A DNA stretch of 64,000 bases from IMCC45349 sp047219225 (GTDB lineage Bacteria; Bacteroidota; Bacteroidia; Flavobacteriales; Flavobacteriaceae): the NCBI RefSeq assembly GCF_047219225.1, contig NZ_CP178208.1, positions 1,736,001 through 1,800,000 on the forward strand, read 5' to 3'. The notes under the pieces are model-generated. The model was not told where the DNA came from and made no database searches. It saw nothing but the letters and a program-made list of their open reading frames with translations. A program made the position numbers and the translations under genes. This document shows positions 8,433-16,630 of this stretch, in pieces (position 1 is the first letter of the stretch; every line of letters starts with the position of its first letter).

Positions 8433-9548
8433 ATGAAGAAATCAGTAAAAATCATTATTGGAATTGTCTTAATAGTAGCCTTACTATTTGTATTGAAGCA
8501 TTTTAAAGACGCTAATTCTAAAGATATAGAAGAGTTTAAGGTAGAATCACCTTTTTATTCTTCAATTAATAAAAAAGTAGTCGCTACTGGAAAGTTAAAT
8601 CCAGAAGAAGAGATTGAATTAAAACCACAAATTTCTGGAATTGTTGATGAAATTCTAGTAGAAGAAGGTGATTTAGTTCAAAAAGGGGACTTAATTGCAA
8701 AAATTAGAGTAGTACCAAACGAGCAAAGTTTGGTTAGTGCTAATAGTAGAATTAATACTGCAAGACTATCTTTTAAAAATGCTGAAACCTTATATCTTAG
8801 AAATAAAACATTATTTGAAAAAGGTGTAATTTCTAAACAAGATTTTGAAAACAGTGAGCTAAGCTATAACCAAGCTAGAGAAAGTTTAGCACAGGCTCAA
8901 AATGATTATCAAATCATTAAGCAAGGATCTTTATCTGGAGGTAGTTCGGCTAATACAAATATTATTGCTCAAATTTCTGGTACTGTACTTCAAATTCCAG
9001 TTAGAGAAGGTGATCAAGTTATTGAAAGTAATACATTTAACGCTGGAACAACTATTGCTACAGTTGCAGATATGGGGAAAATGATTTTTGAAGGAAAGGT
9101 TGATGAAGCAGAAGTAGGAAAGCTAGAAGAAGGTACTGAAATTTCGGTAATCTTAGGAGCTATTAATGAAAAAGAATTTCCAGCTAAATTAACATTTGTG
9201 GCTCCAAAAGGAGTTGAGGAAAATGGAGCTGTTCAGTTTACAATTAAGGCTGATGTTTCTGTAGAAGAATCCACTAATATTAGAGCAGGTTATAGTGCAA
9301 ATGCTGAGATAGAAATTGAAAGCAAAGATAGTGTTTTAGTAATCAAGGAATCTTTACTTCAGTTTAATAGAATCACAGAAAAACCATTTGTAGAGTTACA
9401 AAAGGAAGATGGTAGTTTTGAAAAGAAGGATGTAGAAACAGGTTTATCTGATGGAATTAATATTGAAATTACTGAAGGTGTAAAAGAAGAAGATAAAATT
9501 AAAGTTTGGAACAAAGCTAAAGATGAAAACAATGATGATGAAGACTAA
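8433..9548 (+). CDS. MacA/HlyD-type periplasmic adaptor subunit
   Basis: 371 residues with an N-terminal signal anchor (about 5-22), a split biotinyl-lipoyl-like domain (first half GIVDEILVEEGDLVQKGDLI, second half around SGTVLQIPVREGDQV), a central coiled-coil hairpin (about 95-165) and beta-barrel domains. These are the hallmarks of membrane fusion proteins. It bridges the permease pair to the TolC homologue encoded next, and its end overlaps the start of that gene. The C-terminus is strongly acidic. Confidence 0.93.
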   Translation: MKKSVKIIIGIVLIVALLFVLKHFKDANSKDIEEFKVESPFYSSINKKVVATGKLNPEEEIELKPQISGIVDEILVEEGDLVQKGDLIAKIRVVPNEQSLVSANSRINTARLSFKNAETLYLRNKTLFEKGVISKQDFENSELSYNQARESLAQAQNDYQIIKQGSLSGGSSANTNIIAQISGTVLQIPVREGDQVIESNTFNAGTTIATVADMGKMIFEGKVDEAEVGKLEEGTEISVILGAINEKEFPAKLTFVAPKGVEENGAVQFTIKADVSVEESTNIRAGYSANAEIEIESKDSVLVIKESLLQFNRITEKPFVELQKEDGSFEKKDVETGLSDGINIEITEGVKEEDKIKVWNKAKDENNDDED

Positions 9549-10866
9549 CATAAAAGCATTAACACTTCTTTTGTTTGTAGCATTAAGCTTTTCAAGTTTT
9601 GCTCAAAAAAAATGGACATTACAAGAGTGTATTATGTACGCTCAAGAAAATAATATTTCGATAAGACAAGGGGAGAATAACTTAATGTTAAACGAACAAG
9701 ATATTATTTCAGCTAAAGGAGCGTTTTTACCAAGTATTAGTGGTAGTGCAGGTCATAGCTTAACTTTAGGGAATGCAGAAATTTTCCCTGGGCAGTTTGT
9801 AGATAGAACTGCAAATAGTACTAATTTTGGTTTGTCTCTTTCAGAAACAATTTACAATGGTTCTCGTATTAAAAATCAATATAAACAGGCGCAGTTAACA
9901 TATGATTTTAATAGTGTTAATTTAAATCAGGTTAAAGAGAATATGTCTTTAGATGTTGCTGTAGCATATCTTAATATTTTGATGTTTAAAGAGCGTTTAG
10001 AAATAGCTAAAACTCAATATGAATTTTCTGTAAAACAGTTGAAACAAGTTAAAGAATTAGTGGATGCAGGAGTTCAGCCTAGAGCAAATATTTTTGATTC
10101 TGAAGCTACTTTAAGTACAGATGCGCAAAGTGTTACTAGTGCCGAGAATGATTATAATTTAGCCTTACTTACGCTTTCACAATTATTACAATTACCTTTT
10201 GATGGATTTGAGGTGGAAATCCTAGAACTTGAAGATCCTTCGTTAGAGATTATGTATGATAAAATTGATGATGTTTTAAGTTATGCTCTAGAGAATAGAG
10301 GAGAAGTTAAAATGGCAGAAATGATGATTGAAAGTGCAGAGTTAGATACAAAAATTGCAAAATCTGGTTATTATCCTAGTGTTACTGGAGGTTATAGCTT
10401 AGGGTCAAATGCTTTTTATACTAATTTACAAGATGGTGAAGATACGTTCTTTAACCAGTTAAATAATCAAAAGTCTCATTTCTTTAATGTTGGTGTAAAC
10501 ATTCCAATTTTTTCAGGTTTTCGAAATGATGTAAATGTTGCTAAGTCAAAAATTAGAGAAGAGAATTCTAAATTAACTTTACAACAAACGAAGTTAGATT
10601 TAGAATCAAATATTCAAAGAGCTTTTACAGATGCTAGAGCTGCTTTAAGATCTTATGAGGCAGCGCAAAAGTCATTTAGTTCTCAACAAGAATCTTTTAA
10701 TAATGCTCAAGAGCGTTATAATATTGGTGCTATGAATGCTTTTGATTTAGAACAAGCAAGAGTACGTTTTGTAAATGCACAATCTTCATTATTAAATGCT
10801 AAATATGATTTTGTTTTTAAGACAAAAGTTTTAGACTTTTACATGGGAAAACAAATTACATTATAA
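9538..10866 (+). CDS. TolC-family outer-membrane efflux protein
   Basis: Outer-membrane channel completing the export operon. It has a signal peptide (MKTNIKALTLLLFVALSFSS, then FAQ) followed by two long alpha-helical repeats with heptad character, as in the OEP family; about 443 residues. In-frame ATGs occur at 9523, 9532, 9535 and 9538. I chose 9538 because it gives a normal signal peptide with the shortest n-region and overlaps the adaptor stop (9546-9548) by 11 bases. The two-base gap to tsaB suggests read-through into that gene. Confidence 0.92.
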   Translation: MKTNIKALTLLLFVALSFSSFAQKKWTLQECIMYAQENNISIRQGENNLMLNEQDIISAKGAFLPSISGSAGHSLTLGNAEIFPGQFVDRTANSTNFGLSLSETIYNGSRIKNQYKQAQLTYDFNSVNLNQVKENMSLDVAVAYLNILMFKERLEIAKTQYEFSVKQLKQVKELVDAGVQPRANIFDSEATLSTDAQSVTSAENDYNLALLTLSQLLQLPFDGFEVEILELEDPSLEIMYDKIDDVLSYALENRGEVKMAEMMIESAELDTKIAKSGYYPSVTGGYSLGSNAFYTNLQDGEDTFFNQLNNQKSHFFNVGVNIPIFSGFRNDVNVAKSKIREENSKLTLQQTKLDLESNIQRAFTDARAALRSYEAAQKSFSSQQESFNNAQERYNIGAMNAFDLEQARVRFVNAQSSLLNAKYDFVFKTKVLDFYMGKQITL

Positions 10867-10867
10867 C

Positions 10868-11545
10868 TTGGCTTATATACTAAATATAGAAACGTCTACA
10901 ACCAATTGTTCAGTCTCTCTTTCAAAAGAAGGAGAGACTTTGGTTTTAAAAGAAGATAATAGTAAAGATTATTCGCATGCAGAGCGACTTCATGTTTACA
11001 TTGATGAGGTTCTAAAAGAAGCAGAAATGTTATTGCAGGATATTGATGCTGTTGCAGTAAGTAAAGGTCCTGGTTCTTACACAGGGTTGCGTATTGGTGT
11101 TTCTACTGCAAAAGGCTTGTGTTTTTCGGCAGATAAACCTTTGATTTCAATTTCGACATTAGAAGCTTTAGCACATCAAGTAAAAACTAATAAAGGTGTT
11201 ATTATACCAATGCTAGACGCAAGACGTATGGAAGTATATTCTGCTGTTTTTGATGATGAGTTTAAAAGTATTAGAGAGATTCAAGCTCAAATTTTAGATG
11301 AATTATCATTTGTCGAATATTTAGAGCAAGGAAAAGTTTTTTTTGTAGGGAATGGTATAGAAAAAACAAAAATGTTAATTAATCACCCAAATGCAGTTTT
11401 TGTTGAAGGTAAGTTACCATCGGCTAACGAAATGAGTATGCTAGCTTATAATAAGTATAAAAAAAGCGACATCGAAGATGTCGCCTATTTTGAACCTTAT
11501 TATTTAAAGGATTTTATAGCATTAAAGCCAAAACCAAAGGTTTAA
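10868..11545 (+). CDS. tsaB: tRNA threonylcarbamoyladenosine biosynthesis protein TsaB
   Basis: Pseudo-peptidase partner of TsaD and TsaE in making t6A37 on ANN-decoding tRNAs. 225 residues of ASKHA fold with the typical N-terminal strand MAYILNIETSTTNCSVSL and the GPGSYTGLRIGVSTAKGL motif. It starts with TTG at 10868, two bases after the TolC stop. Its last 90 bases carry a perfect hairpin that reads as a terminator for the opposing mscS gene. Its TAA overlaps the mscS stop by three bases in a shared TTAA. Confidence 0.93.
   Translation: MAYILNIETSTTNCSVSLSKEGETLVLKEDNSKDYSHAERLHVYIDEVLKEAEMLLQDIDAVAVSKGPGSYTGLRIGVSTAKGLCFSADKPLISISTLEALAHQVKTNKGVIIPMLDARRMEVYSAVFDDEFKSIREIQAQILDELSFVEYLEQGKVFFVGNGIEKTKMLINHPNAVFVEGKLPSANEMSMLAYNKYKKSDIEDVAYFEPYYLKDFIALKPKPKV
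11459..11484 (-). terminator. mscS terminator embedded in the tsaB coding sequence
   Basis: On the minus strand: GCGACATC, loop TTC, GATGTCGC, then seven Ts. The arms are at 11466-11473 and 11477-11484, and the T-tract is the complement of the A-run 11459-11465. It lies 58 bases beyond the mscS stop, entirely within tsaB codons. The 8-bp perfect stem is unusually GC-rich for this region. Confidence 0.85.
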
Positions 11546-12345
11546 GCTTCTTTATGTATTTCTACTTGGTGTGGATATGGAATTTCAATTCCTGCTTTAT
11601 CTAAAGCTTCTTTGGTAGCTTCTGTTACTTCAAAGTATACATCCCAATAATCTTCAGATTTACACCATGGTCTTACTGCAAAATTTATAGAACTATCTGC
11701 TAATTCAACAACATTTACAGTTGGTTCTGGGGTGTTAATTACTTTTGGGTTAGATGTTAAAACATTCATTAAAACATTTTTGGTTTCTTTAATGTCTGCA
11801 TCATAACTAACACCAAAAACTAAATCTACTCTTCTTGTTCCTAGAGAACTGTAATTAATAATATTTCCATTAGATAGAGATCCATTAGGAATTATAATCT
11901 CTTTATTAGTAACTCCAATTAATTTTGTTGTAAAAATTTCAATTTCCTTTACTGTTCCTATTTCACCTTGAGCTTCGATTAAGTCTCCAACTTTATAAGG
12001 TTTAAAAATCATGATTAAAGTACCACCAGCAAAATTTGATAAAGATCCTTGTAAAGCTAAACCAATAGCTAAACCAGCAGCACCAATAATTGCGGCAAAG
12101 GATGTTGTTTCAACACCTAACTTAGCAGCAACCATAACAAATAACAATATTTTTAAAGCCCAACTTAATAGATTAAGTAAAAACTTTTGAAGTGTAATTT
12201 CTACATTTCTTTTTTTCATGACTTTTTTAGTCATTTTCATCATAATACTTATAAGAAATAAGCCAATGATTAGTATAACTAAAGCAGTTATAACTCTAGG
12301 AGAATACTCTAATATTAAGCTCCATAAATTTTCGATGTATTCCAT
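11542..12345 (-). CDS. Small-conductance mechanosensitive channel (MscS family)
   Basis: 267 residues, close to the minimal MscS size. Three N-terminal helices lead into the glycine/alanine-rich pore helix (AAIIGAAGLAIGLALQG), then the conserved beta domain (FKPYKVGDLIEAQGEIGTV) and the C-terminal vestibule. It opens under membrane tension to release solutes during osmotic downshock. It converges on tsaB with overlapping stop codons; its terminator lies inside tsaB. Secure as a family member. Confidence 0.95.
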   Translation of the reverse strand: MEYIENLWSLILEYSPRVITALVILIIGLFLISIMMKMTKKVMKKRNVEITLQKFLLNLLSWALKILLFVMVAAKLGVETTSFAAIIGAAGLAIGLALQGSLSNFAGGTLIMIFKPYKVGDLIEAQGEIGTVKEIEIFTTKLIGVTNKEIIIPNGSLSNGNIINYSSLGTRRVDLVFGVSYDADIKETKNVLMNVLTSNPKVINTPEPTVNVVELADSSINFAVRPWCKSEDYWDVYFEVTEATKEALDKAGIEIPYPHQVEIHKEA

Positions 12346-12370
12346 TTTTAGTGAAATATAGGGTTTTTAA

Positions 12371-13063
12371 TTAAAGAGTGTTTATATGCTCTATTAGTGT
12401 TACTAAATCTGAATCTTTACTTAGTTTTATTTTATTCTTCTTGATAAACTTTAAAATATCATCTTTTGATTCAGGAAAAAGAGCTGCAAATTTACTTTTG
12501 TTCTTTGGCATTAATACAGCCATGTTATCTTTAACTTTAATATAAGTTCTGTCTTTTAGTCTTTTAAATTGAGGTGGTTTGTGTTCGTCGTAACCAGTTT
12601 TAGAAAACTTTTCTTCTTGAAAAATAATAATTTGCTTTTTTAAGATGGTATTATCACCAGAGCTTTTTAAAATTGAAAAATAAGAAGTTCTTTTATTGCC
12701 ATCATCGTCAATGTAATCAAAAAGCTTAAAGCTAGTTTTAGTATTGATAAATGTTATTACAATATCTTTTCTGTATTTGTTTAAAGCATAAGCTTTATTG
12801 TTTTGACTTTCAACCTCCATTTCTCCACTGAAAATGTTGTATTTTACTTTGAAAAGGTTGTCAGGCATTGTTGATATAGATGCTAATTGATAAGAGTCAG
12901 TTAAATATTTTGACCCTTCAACATCATAACTTGTGTCTGCGTCAATTGTAATGAAGCTATTTTCACGTCCATATGTTGCATTTCCATCAGCAAAAGCAAT
13001 GCTTTGAGAAAAAGATAAGGAGCAAATAGTAAAGCTAAATAAAGATAAAAGAATTTTTTTCAT
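12371..13063 (-). CDS. Secreted hypothetical protein with conserved C-terminal motif
   Basis: 230 residues with a clear signal peptide (MKKILLSLFSFTICSLSFSQ). The mature protein is mixed alpha/beta. Its C-terminal ~45 residues (FAALFPESKDDILKFIKKNK and on to IKLSKDSDLVTLIEHINTL) resemble a recurring tail I associate with flavobacterial secreted proteins of unknown function. It precedes mscS by 25 bases on the same strand. No catalytic motif is visible, so no function is assigned. Confidence 0.8.
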   Translation of the reverse strand: MKKILLSLFSFTICSLSFSQSIAFADGNATYGRENSFITIDADTSYDVEGSKYLTDSYQLASISTMPDNLFKVKYNIFSGEMEVESQNNKAYALNKYRKDIVITFINTKTSFKLFDYIDDDGNKRTSYFSILKSSGDNTILKKQIIIFQEEKFSKTGYDEHKPPQFKRLKDRTYIKVKDNMAVLMPKNKSKFAALFPESKDDILKFIKKNKIKLSKDSDLVTLIEHINTL

Positions 13064-13099
13064 AATTTTTTTGTAATTTTTTAGTAAAAGTAAAAAAAG

Positions 13100-13465
13100 T
13101 TAGTTTATTAAACTATATAAACATAAAAACAAAGCAATTATTGCAGGTATGCTTTGAACATAAAATAACTTTATTTTTTTTGTAGAGTAAGACCCATAAA
13201 TTCCAGCTAAGGTCACACAACTTAAAAAGAAAATTATAATAGTTATATTATTTGTAATTAGACCTAAAATTAAACCTGCGGCTAAGAAGCCATTATATAG
13301 TCCTTGGTTTGCAGCTAAAACCTTAGTTTCTTCTGCAAATTTTTTAGATTTTAATCCAAATGTTTTAATACCTTTTGGAGTAGTCCATAAAAACATTTCT
13401 AAAATTAAAAAGTAAATATGCTCTATTGCAACAATGCTTATAAGTATTTTAGTTATTAAAATCAT
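13100..13465 (-). CDS. DUF1304 family membrane protein
   Basis: 121 residues with four predicted helices. The DUF1304 features are the glutamate/histidine pair in the first helix region (AIEHIYFLILEMFLW) and the central KVLAANQGLYNGFLAAGL. Its ATG overlaps the TGA of the upstream YyaL-type gene (ATGA at 13462-13465), so the two are translationally coupled. The function of the family is unknown. Confidence 0.9.
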   Translation of the reverse strand: MILITKILISIVAIEHIYFLILEMFLWTTPKGIKTFGLKSKKFAEETKVLAANQGLYNGFLAAGLILGLITNNITIIIFFLSCVTLAGIYGSYSTKKIKLFYVQSIPAIIALFLCLYSLIN

Positions 13466-15570
13466 TTAATTAGTGAGATTGCGTCGTTTACTTCAGTAAC
13501 AGGTAATTTACAAGCTTTGTTTACACATACGTAAATTAAAGTGTTGTCGTCAACATATCTATTTTTTAACAGTGGTAAATTGTTTTCTGATGTACTGCCA
13601 ATCAAAAGTTTGTTAGGTAGGTATGTTTTGTTTAATTCAGAAATTTTATTTTTAGCGTCTTTACCAACTATGGCAACTTCATAATATTTTTGAGTATAAT
13701 TTAACTTTAAGTCTAACCAATTAGAAAAACCAGAAGGATATTGTGATAATTCTGGAAGTACATTGTTTAGCATTATTTTAGCAGTATTAGCATAAGCTTC
13801 ATTATCAAAATAATGTGATAATTTAAATAAACTTTTAGCCATCATAGAATTGCTTGCAGGAATTACGTTATCTCTATATTCAATAGTTCTAGTTACTAAC
13901 GAAGTGTCTTCATTTGATGTGAAAAAGAACATTTTACTAGAATCATCAAAAAAGTGATCAAAAGTATAGTTGGTTAAATTGCGTGCATTATTCAGCCATT
14001 TTTCATCAAAAGTGCTTTCGTATAAACTTAAAAAAGCTTCGATTGTGGCAGCATAATCTTCTAGATAGCCATTAATTGTACTTTTTCCTTCCTTATAATT
14101 GTGAAATAAACCACCATCAGGTTTTAGTTGTTTAGTTATAATGAATTCAGCATTTTTTATAGCGCTATTTAAAAAAGTATCATCTCCAAAAACACGATAT
14201 GCGTCTACATATCCTTTTATCATTAAGGCATTCCACGAAGTCAATATTTTATCATCAAGACGTGGTCTGTCTTTCTTCTCTCTATGCTTTAATAATAAGG
14301 TCTTCCAATGAGAAATTTTATTTGTTAATTCATCTATTGATAAATTATACTTTTCTGCTATTTCTTTGTTAGAGGCTTTTCTGATTAATACATAATTCCC
14401 ATGTTCCCATAACCCATAATTGTTGATGTTGTAGTAGTCGGCAAATAAGTTATAGTCTTCAGGTAATAGTGTTTCTAATTCTTTTTTAGTCCAAACGTAA
14501 AATGCACCTTCCTCTAATTTGCCTTCAGGAGTAGTGCTGTCGGCATCTAAGGATGAGTAAAATGTACCTTCTTCATGAGTTAATTCTCTTTTAACAAAAT
14601 CAAGGGTTTCTAAAACCACATTTTTATATAAAGGATTTTTAGTAATAAGATAAGCGTCACTATACAAACTTACTAGTTGAGCATTGTCGTAAAGCATTTT
14701 TTCAAAATGTGGAACATGCCATTTTGTATCAACTGAATAACGAGAAAAACCGCCTCCTATTTGATCGTAAACACCTCCATAAGCTATATTGGTTAAAGTG
14801 TTATTTACATAATTTTGAAGTTCAATATCATTATTCTGGTATGCTTGACGTAATAAAAAGTGAATATTGTTTGGCATCATAAACTTTGGAGCGTTTGTAG
14901 TACCGCCTTTTTGATAGTCGAAACGTTTAGACCAATTTGCAATAGCTTCATTAATTTGTGTTTGCTCAAATTTTGCGTCATTGGTATTTAAATTAACAAT
15001 ATCTAAAGATTTAATTCCTTCTTCTAATCTGCTAGCATATTCATTTAATTTTTGTGGATCATTATTATAAATGTCTACTATTTGAGTAAGAGTTTTTATC
15101 CATTGTTCTTTTTTAAAATAAGTACCTCCCCATACTGGTCGACCATCTGGTAAAGCTACTGCATTAAGAGGCCATCCTCCACTCCCAGTCATTAGTTGTA
15201 CAGCATTCATGTAAACTTGATCTACATCTGGTCGTTCTTCTCTATCTACTTTTATATTAATAAAGTTATCATTCATTACTTTAGCAACTAATGAGTCTTC
15301 AAAACTCTCATGTTCCATTACATGGCACCAATGGCATGCAGCATAACCAATACTAATTAAAATAAGTTTGTTTTTTTGTTTAGCTTCAGCAAGTGTTTCA
15401 TCGTTCCAAGCTTTCCAATTTACGGGGTTATGTGCATGTTGTAATAGGTAAGGACTAGTTTCATTTACAAGAGCATTAGTATATTTATGGTTCATTTCTT
15501 TTAAAGTTTTACTTTTGCATGAACTAACCGCAATAGCTAAAATTAATAGTATTAATAATTTGTTTTGCAT
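13462..15570 (-). CDS. YyaL/SSP411-type thioredoxin-domain lipoprotein (DUF255)
   Basis: 702 residues. A lipoprotein signal ends at C18 (LAIAVSSCKSK), unusual for this mostly cytosolic family and suggesting periplasmic placement. A thioredoxin-like DUF255 domain (about 28-190) carries the family signature CHWCHVMEHESF with C79, H80, C82 and H83. The rest is an (alpha/alpha) barrel resembling cellobiose epimerase/glycosidase folds, with RYSVDTKWHVPHFEKMLYDN. The enzymatic role is not established. A TACTTTTG -7 element sits four bases before the ATG. Confidence 0.93.
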   Translation of the reverse strand: MQNKLLILLILAIAVSSCKSKTLKEMNHKYTNALVNETSPYLLQHAHNPVNWKAWNDETLAEAKQKNKLILISIGYAACHWCHVMEHESFEDSLVAKVMNDNFINIKVDREERPDVDQVYMNAVQLMTGSGGWPLNAVALPDGRPVWGGTYFKKEQWIKTLTQIVDIYNNDPQKLNEYASRLEEGIKSLDIVNLNTNDAKFEQTQINEAIANWSKRFDYQKGGTTNAPKFMMPNNIHFLLRQAYQNNDIELQNYVNNTLTNIAYGGVYDQIGGGFSRYSVDTKWHVPHFEKMLYDNAQLVSLYSDAYLITKNPLYKNVVLETLDFVKRELTHEEGTFYSSLDADSTTPEGKLEEGAFYVWTKKELETLLPEDYNLFADYYNINNYGLWEHGNYVLIRKASNKEIAEKYNLSIDELTNKISHWKTLLLKHREKKDRPRLDDKILTSWNALMIKGYVDAYRVFGDDTFLNSAIKNAEFIITKQLKPDGGLFHNYKEGKSTINGYLEDYAATIEAFLSLYESTFDEKWLNNARNLTNYTFDHFFDDSSKMFFFTSNEDTSLVTRTIEYRDNVIPASNSMMAKSLFKLSHYFDNEAYANTAKIMLNNVLPELSQYPSGFSNWLDLKLNYTQKYYEVAIVGKDAKNKISELNKTYLPNKLLIGSTSENNLPLLKNRYVDDNTLIYVCVNKACKLPVTEVNDAISLIK

Positions 15571-15574
15571 AAAT

Positions 15575-15582
15575 CAAAAGTA
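15575..15582 (-). promoter_or_regulatory. -7 promoter element TACTTTTG, four bases from the start codon
   Basis: Minus-strand TACTTTTG-ATTT-ATG. It exactly matches TAnnTTTG and places the predicted transcription start at or next to the ATG at 15570. No convincing -33 TTG at the usual distance. Confidence 0.5.
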
Positions 15583-15593
15583 CAAAATTGAGT

Positions 15594-15624
15594 GTAAAAA
15601 AAGCGTTGAGGTTTTCAACGCTTT
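15594..15624 (-). terminator. Rho-independent terminator after the Nfu-type gene
   Basis: Minus-strand stem AAAGCGTTGA / TCAACGCTTT (15600-15609 and 15615-15624) with a five-base loop, followed by a long T-tract. It lies between the Nfu stop and the YyaL-type gene. Confidence 0.88.
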
Positions 15625-15652
15625 AATAAAGTATTATAATTGATGGTTTAAT

Positions 15653-16552
15653 TTAACCATTAATAGCTTCTACTGTCTCTACTTTGTCTTTTAGCATTTC
15701 TTTTAACATGTTTTCAATACCATTCTTTAAAGTAAATGTTGAAGAAGGGCAACCACTACATGCGCCTTGAAGTATTACTTTAACCTTTTTAGAATTTTCA
15801 TCATAAGATTCAAATTGAATATTACCTCCATCGCTAGCAACAGCTGGTTTTACATACTCTTCTAAAATATTTATGATTTCTTTAGAAGTATTGTCAAGAG
15901 CATCAAAGTTTTTATCTAAATCTTTTTGAGTTTTATGAAGTTTTTGAGGTGCATCTGCGGTTACAACTTCTTTACCGTTTTCTATAAACTCTTTAATAAA
16001 AGTTCTAAGTTCTATGGTAATATCATTCCACTCGGCAACGTCATATTTTGTAATTGAAACATAATTTTCATCTATAAAAACACTTTTTACAAATGGAAAA
16101 TGAAATAATTCAGTTGCTAATGGAGATAATTTAGCTTCATCAATAGAGGTAAACTCATACATGCTTGTTACAATTTTTTTGTTTGTAACAAATTTTATAA
16201 CACTCGGATTAGGAGTGCTTTCAGCATAAACAGTAATAGGTATTTTCTTTTTCTCTTCAGAAATTATTACTAAACCTCCATTGTTTAAGTAGCTGTCTAT
16301 TTGTTCTAAAACTTCATTTTGAACATCTTTCCATTTAACAATGTCAAAGCGTTCTATAGCTATAAAATTACTTGATATATATACTTTCTTTACAAACGGT
16401 AAGTAAAATAGCTGTTGAGCTAAAGGAGAGTTGTTTGCATCATCTATATTGTTAAATTCGAAGCTCTCATACGATGTTAAGAACTTATTTGTTTCGAATT
16501 TTATAATTTTAGGATTATTAGTTTCTTGTATTGAAACGTTAATTTTTTCCAT
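15653..16552 (-). CDS. NifU/Nfu-type Fe-S scaffold protein with duplicated N-domain
   Basis: 299 residues from the ATG at 16552 (a GTG lies directly before it). The C-terminal NifU domain (about 222-299) carries the cluster-binding C265-S-G-C268-P motif and delivers Fe-S clusters to apo-proteins. The N-terminus holds two tandem Nfu N-terminal domains (about 5-95 and 105-195), recognisable from repeated blocks: NNPKIIKFETNKF with LAQQLFYLPFVKKVYISSNF, and PNPSVIKFVTNKK with LATELFHFPFVKSVFIDENY. Standard Nfu proteins have one such domain, so this copy is about 100 residues longer. It ends before a strong terminator. Confidence 0.93.
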   Translation of the reverse strand: MEKINVSIQETNNPKIIKFETNKFLTSYESFEFNNIDDANNSPLAQQLFYLPFVKKVYISSNFIAIERFDIVKWKDVQNEVLEQIDSYLNNGGLVIISEEKKKIPITVYAESTPNPSVIKFVTNKKIVTSMYEFTSIDEAKLSPLATELFHFPFVKSVFIDENYVSITKYDVAEWNDITIELRTFIKEFIENGKEVVTADAPQKLHKTQKDLDKNFDALDNTSKEIINILEEYVKPAVASDGGNIQFESYDENSKKVKVILQGACSGCPSSTFTLKNGIENMLKEMLKDKVETVEAING

Positions 16553-16569
16553 CACAAATATTTTTTTTG

Positions 16570-16577
16570 CAAAAATA
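16570..16577 (-). promoter_or_regulatory. -7 promoter element TATTTTTG for the Nfu-type gene
   Basis: Minus-strand TATTTTTG with 17 bases to the ATG at 16552. Matches TAnnTTTG; no clear -33 element. Confidence 0.45.
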
Positions 16578-16630
16578 ATAAAAGAAATGTTGAGTTATAT
16601 ATATATTTGGAAATCATTAACTAAACTATC

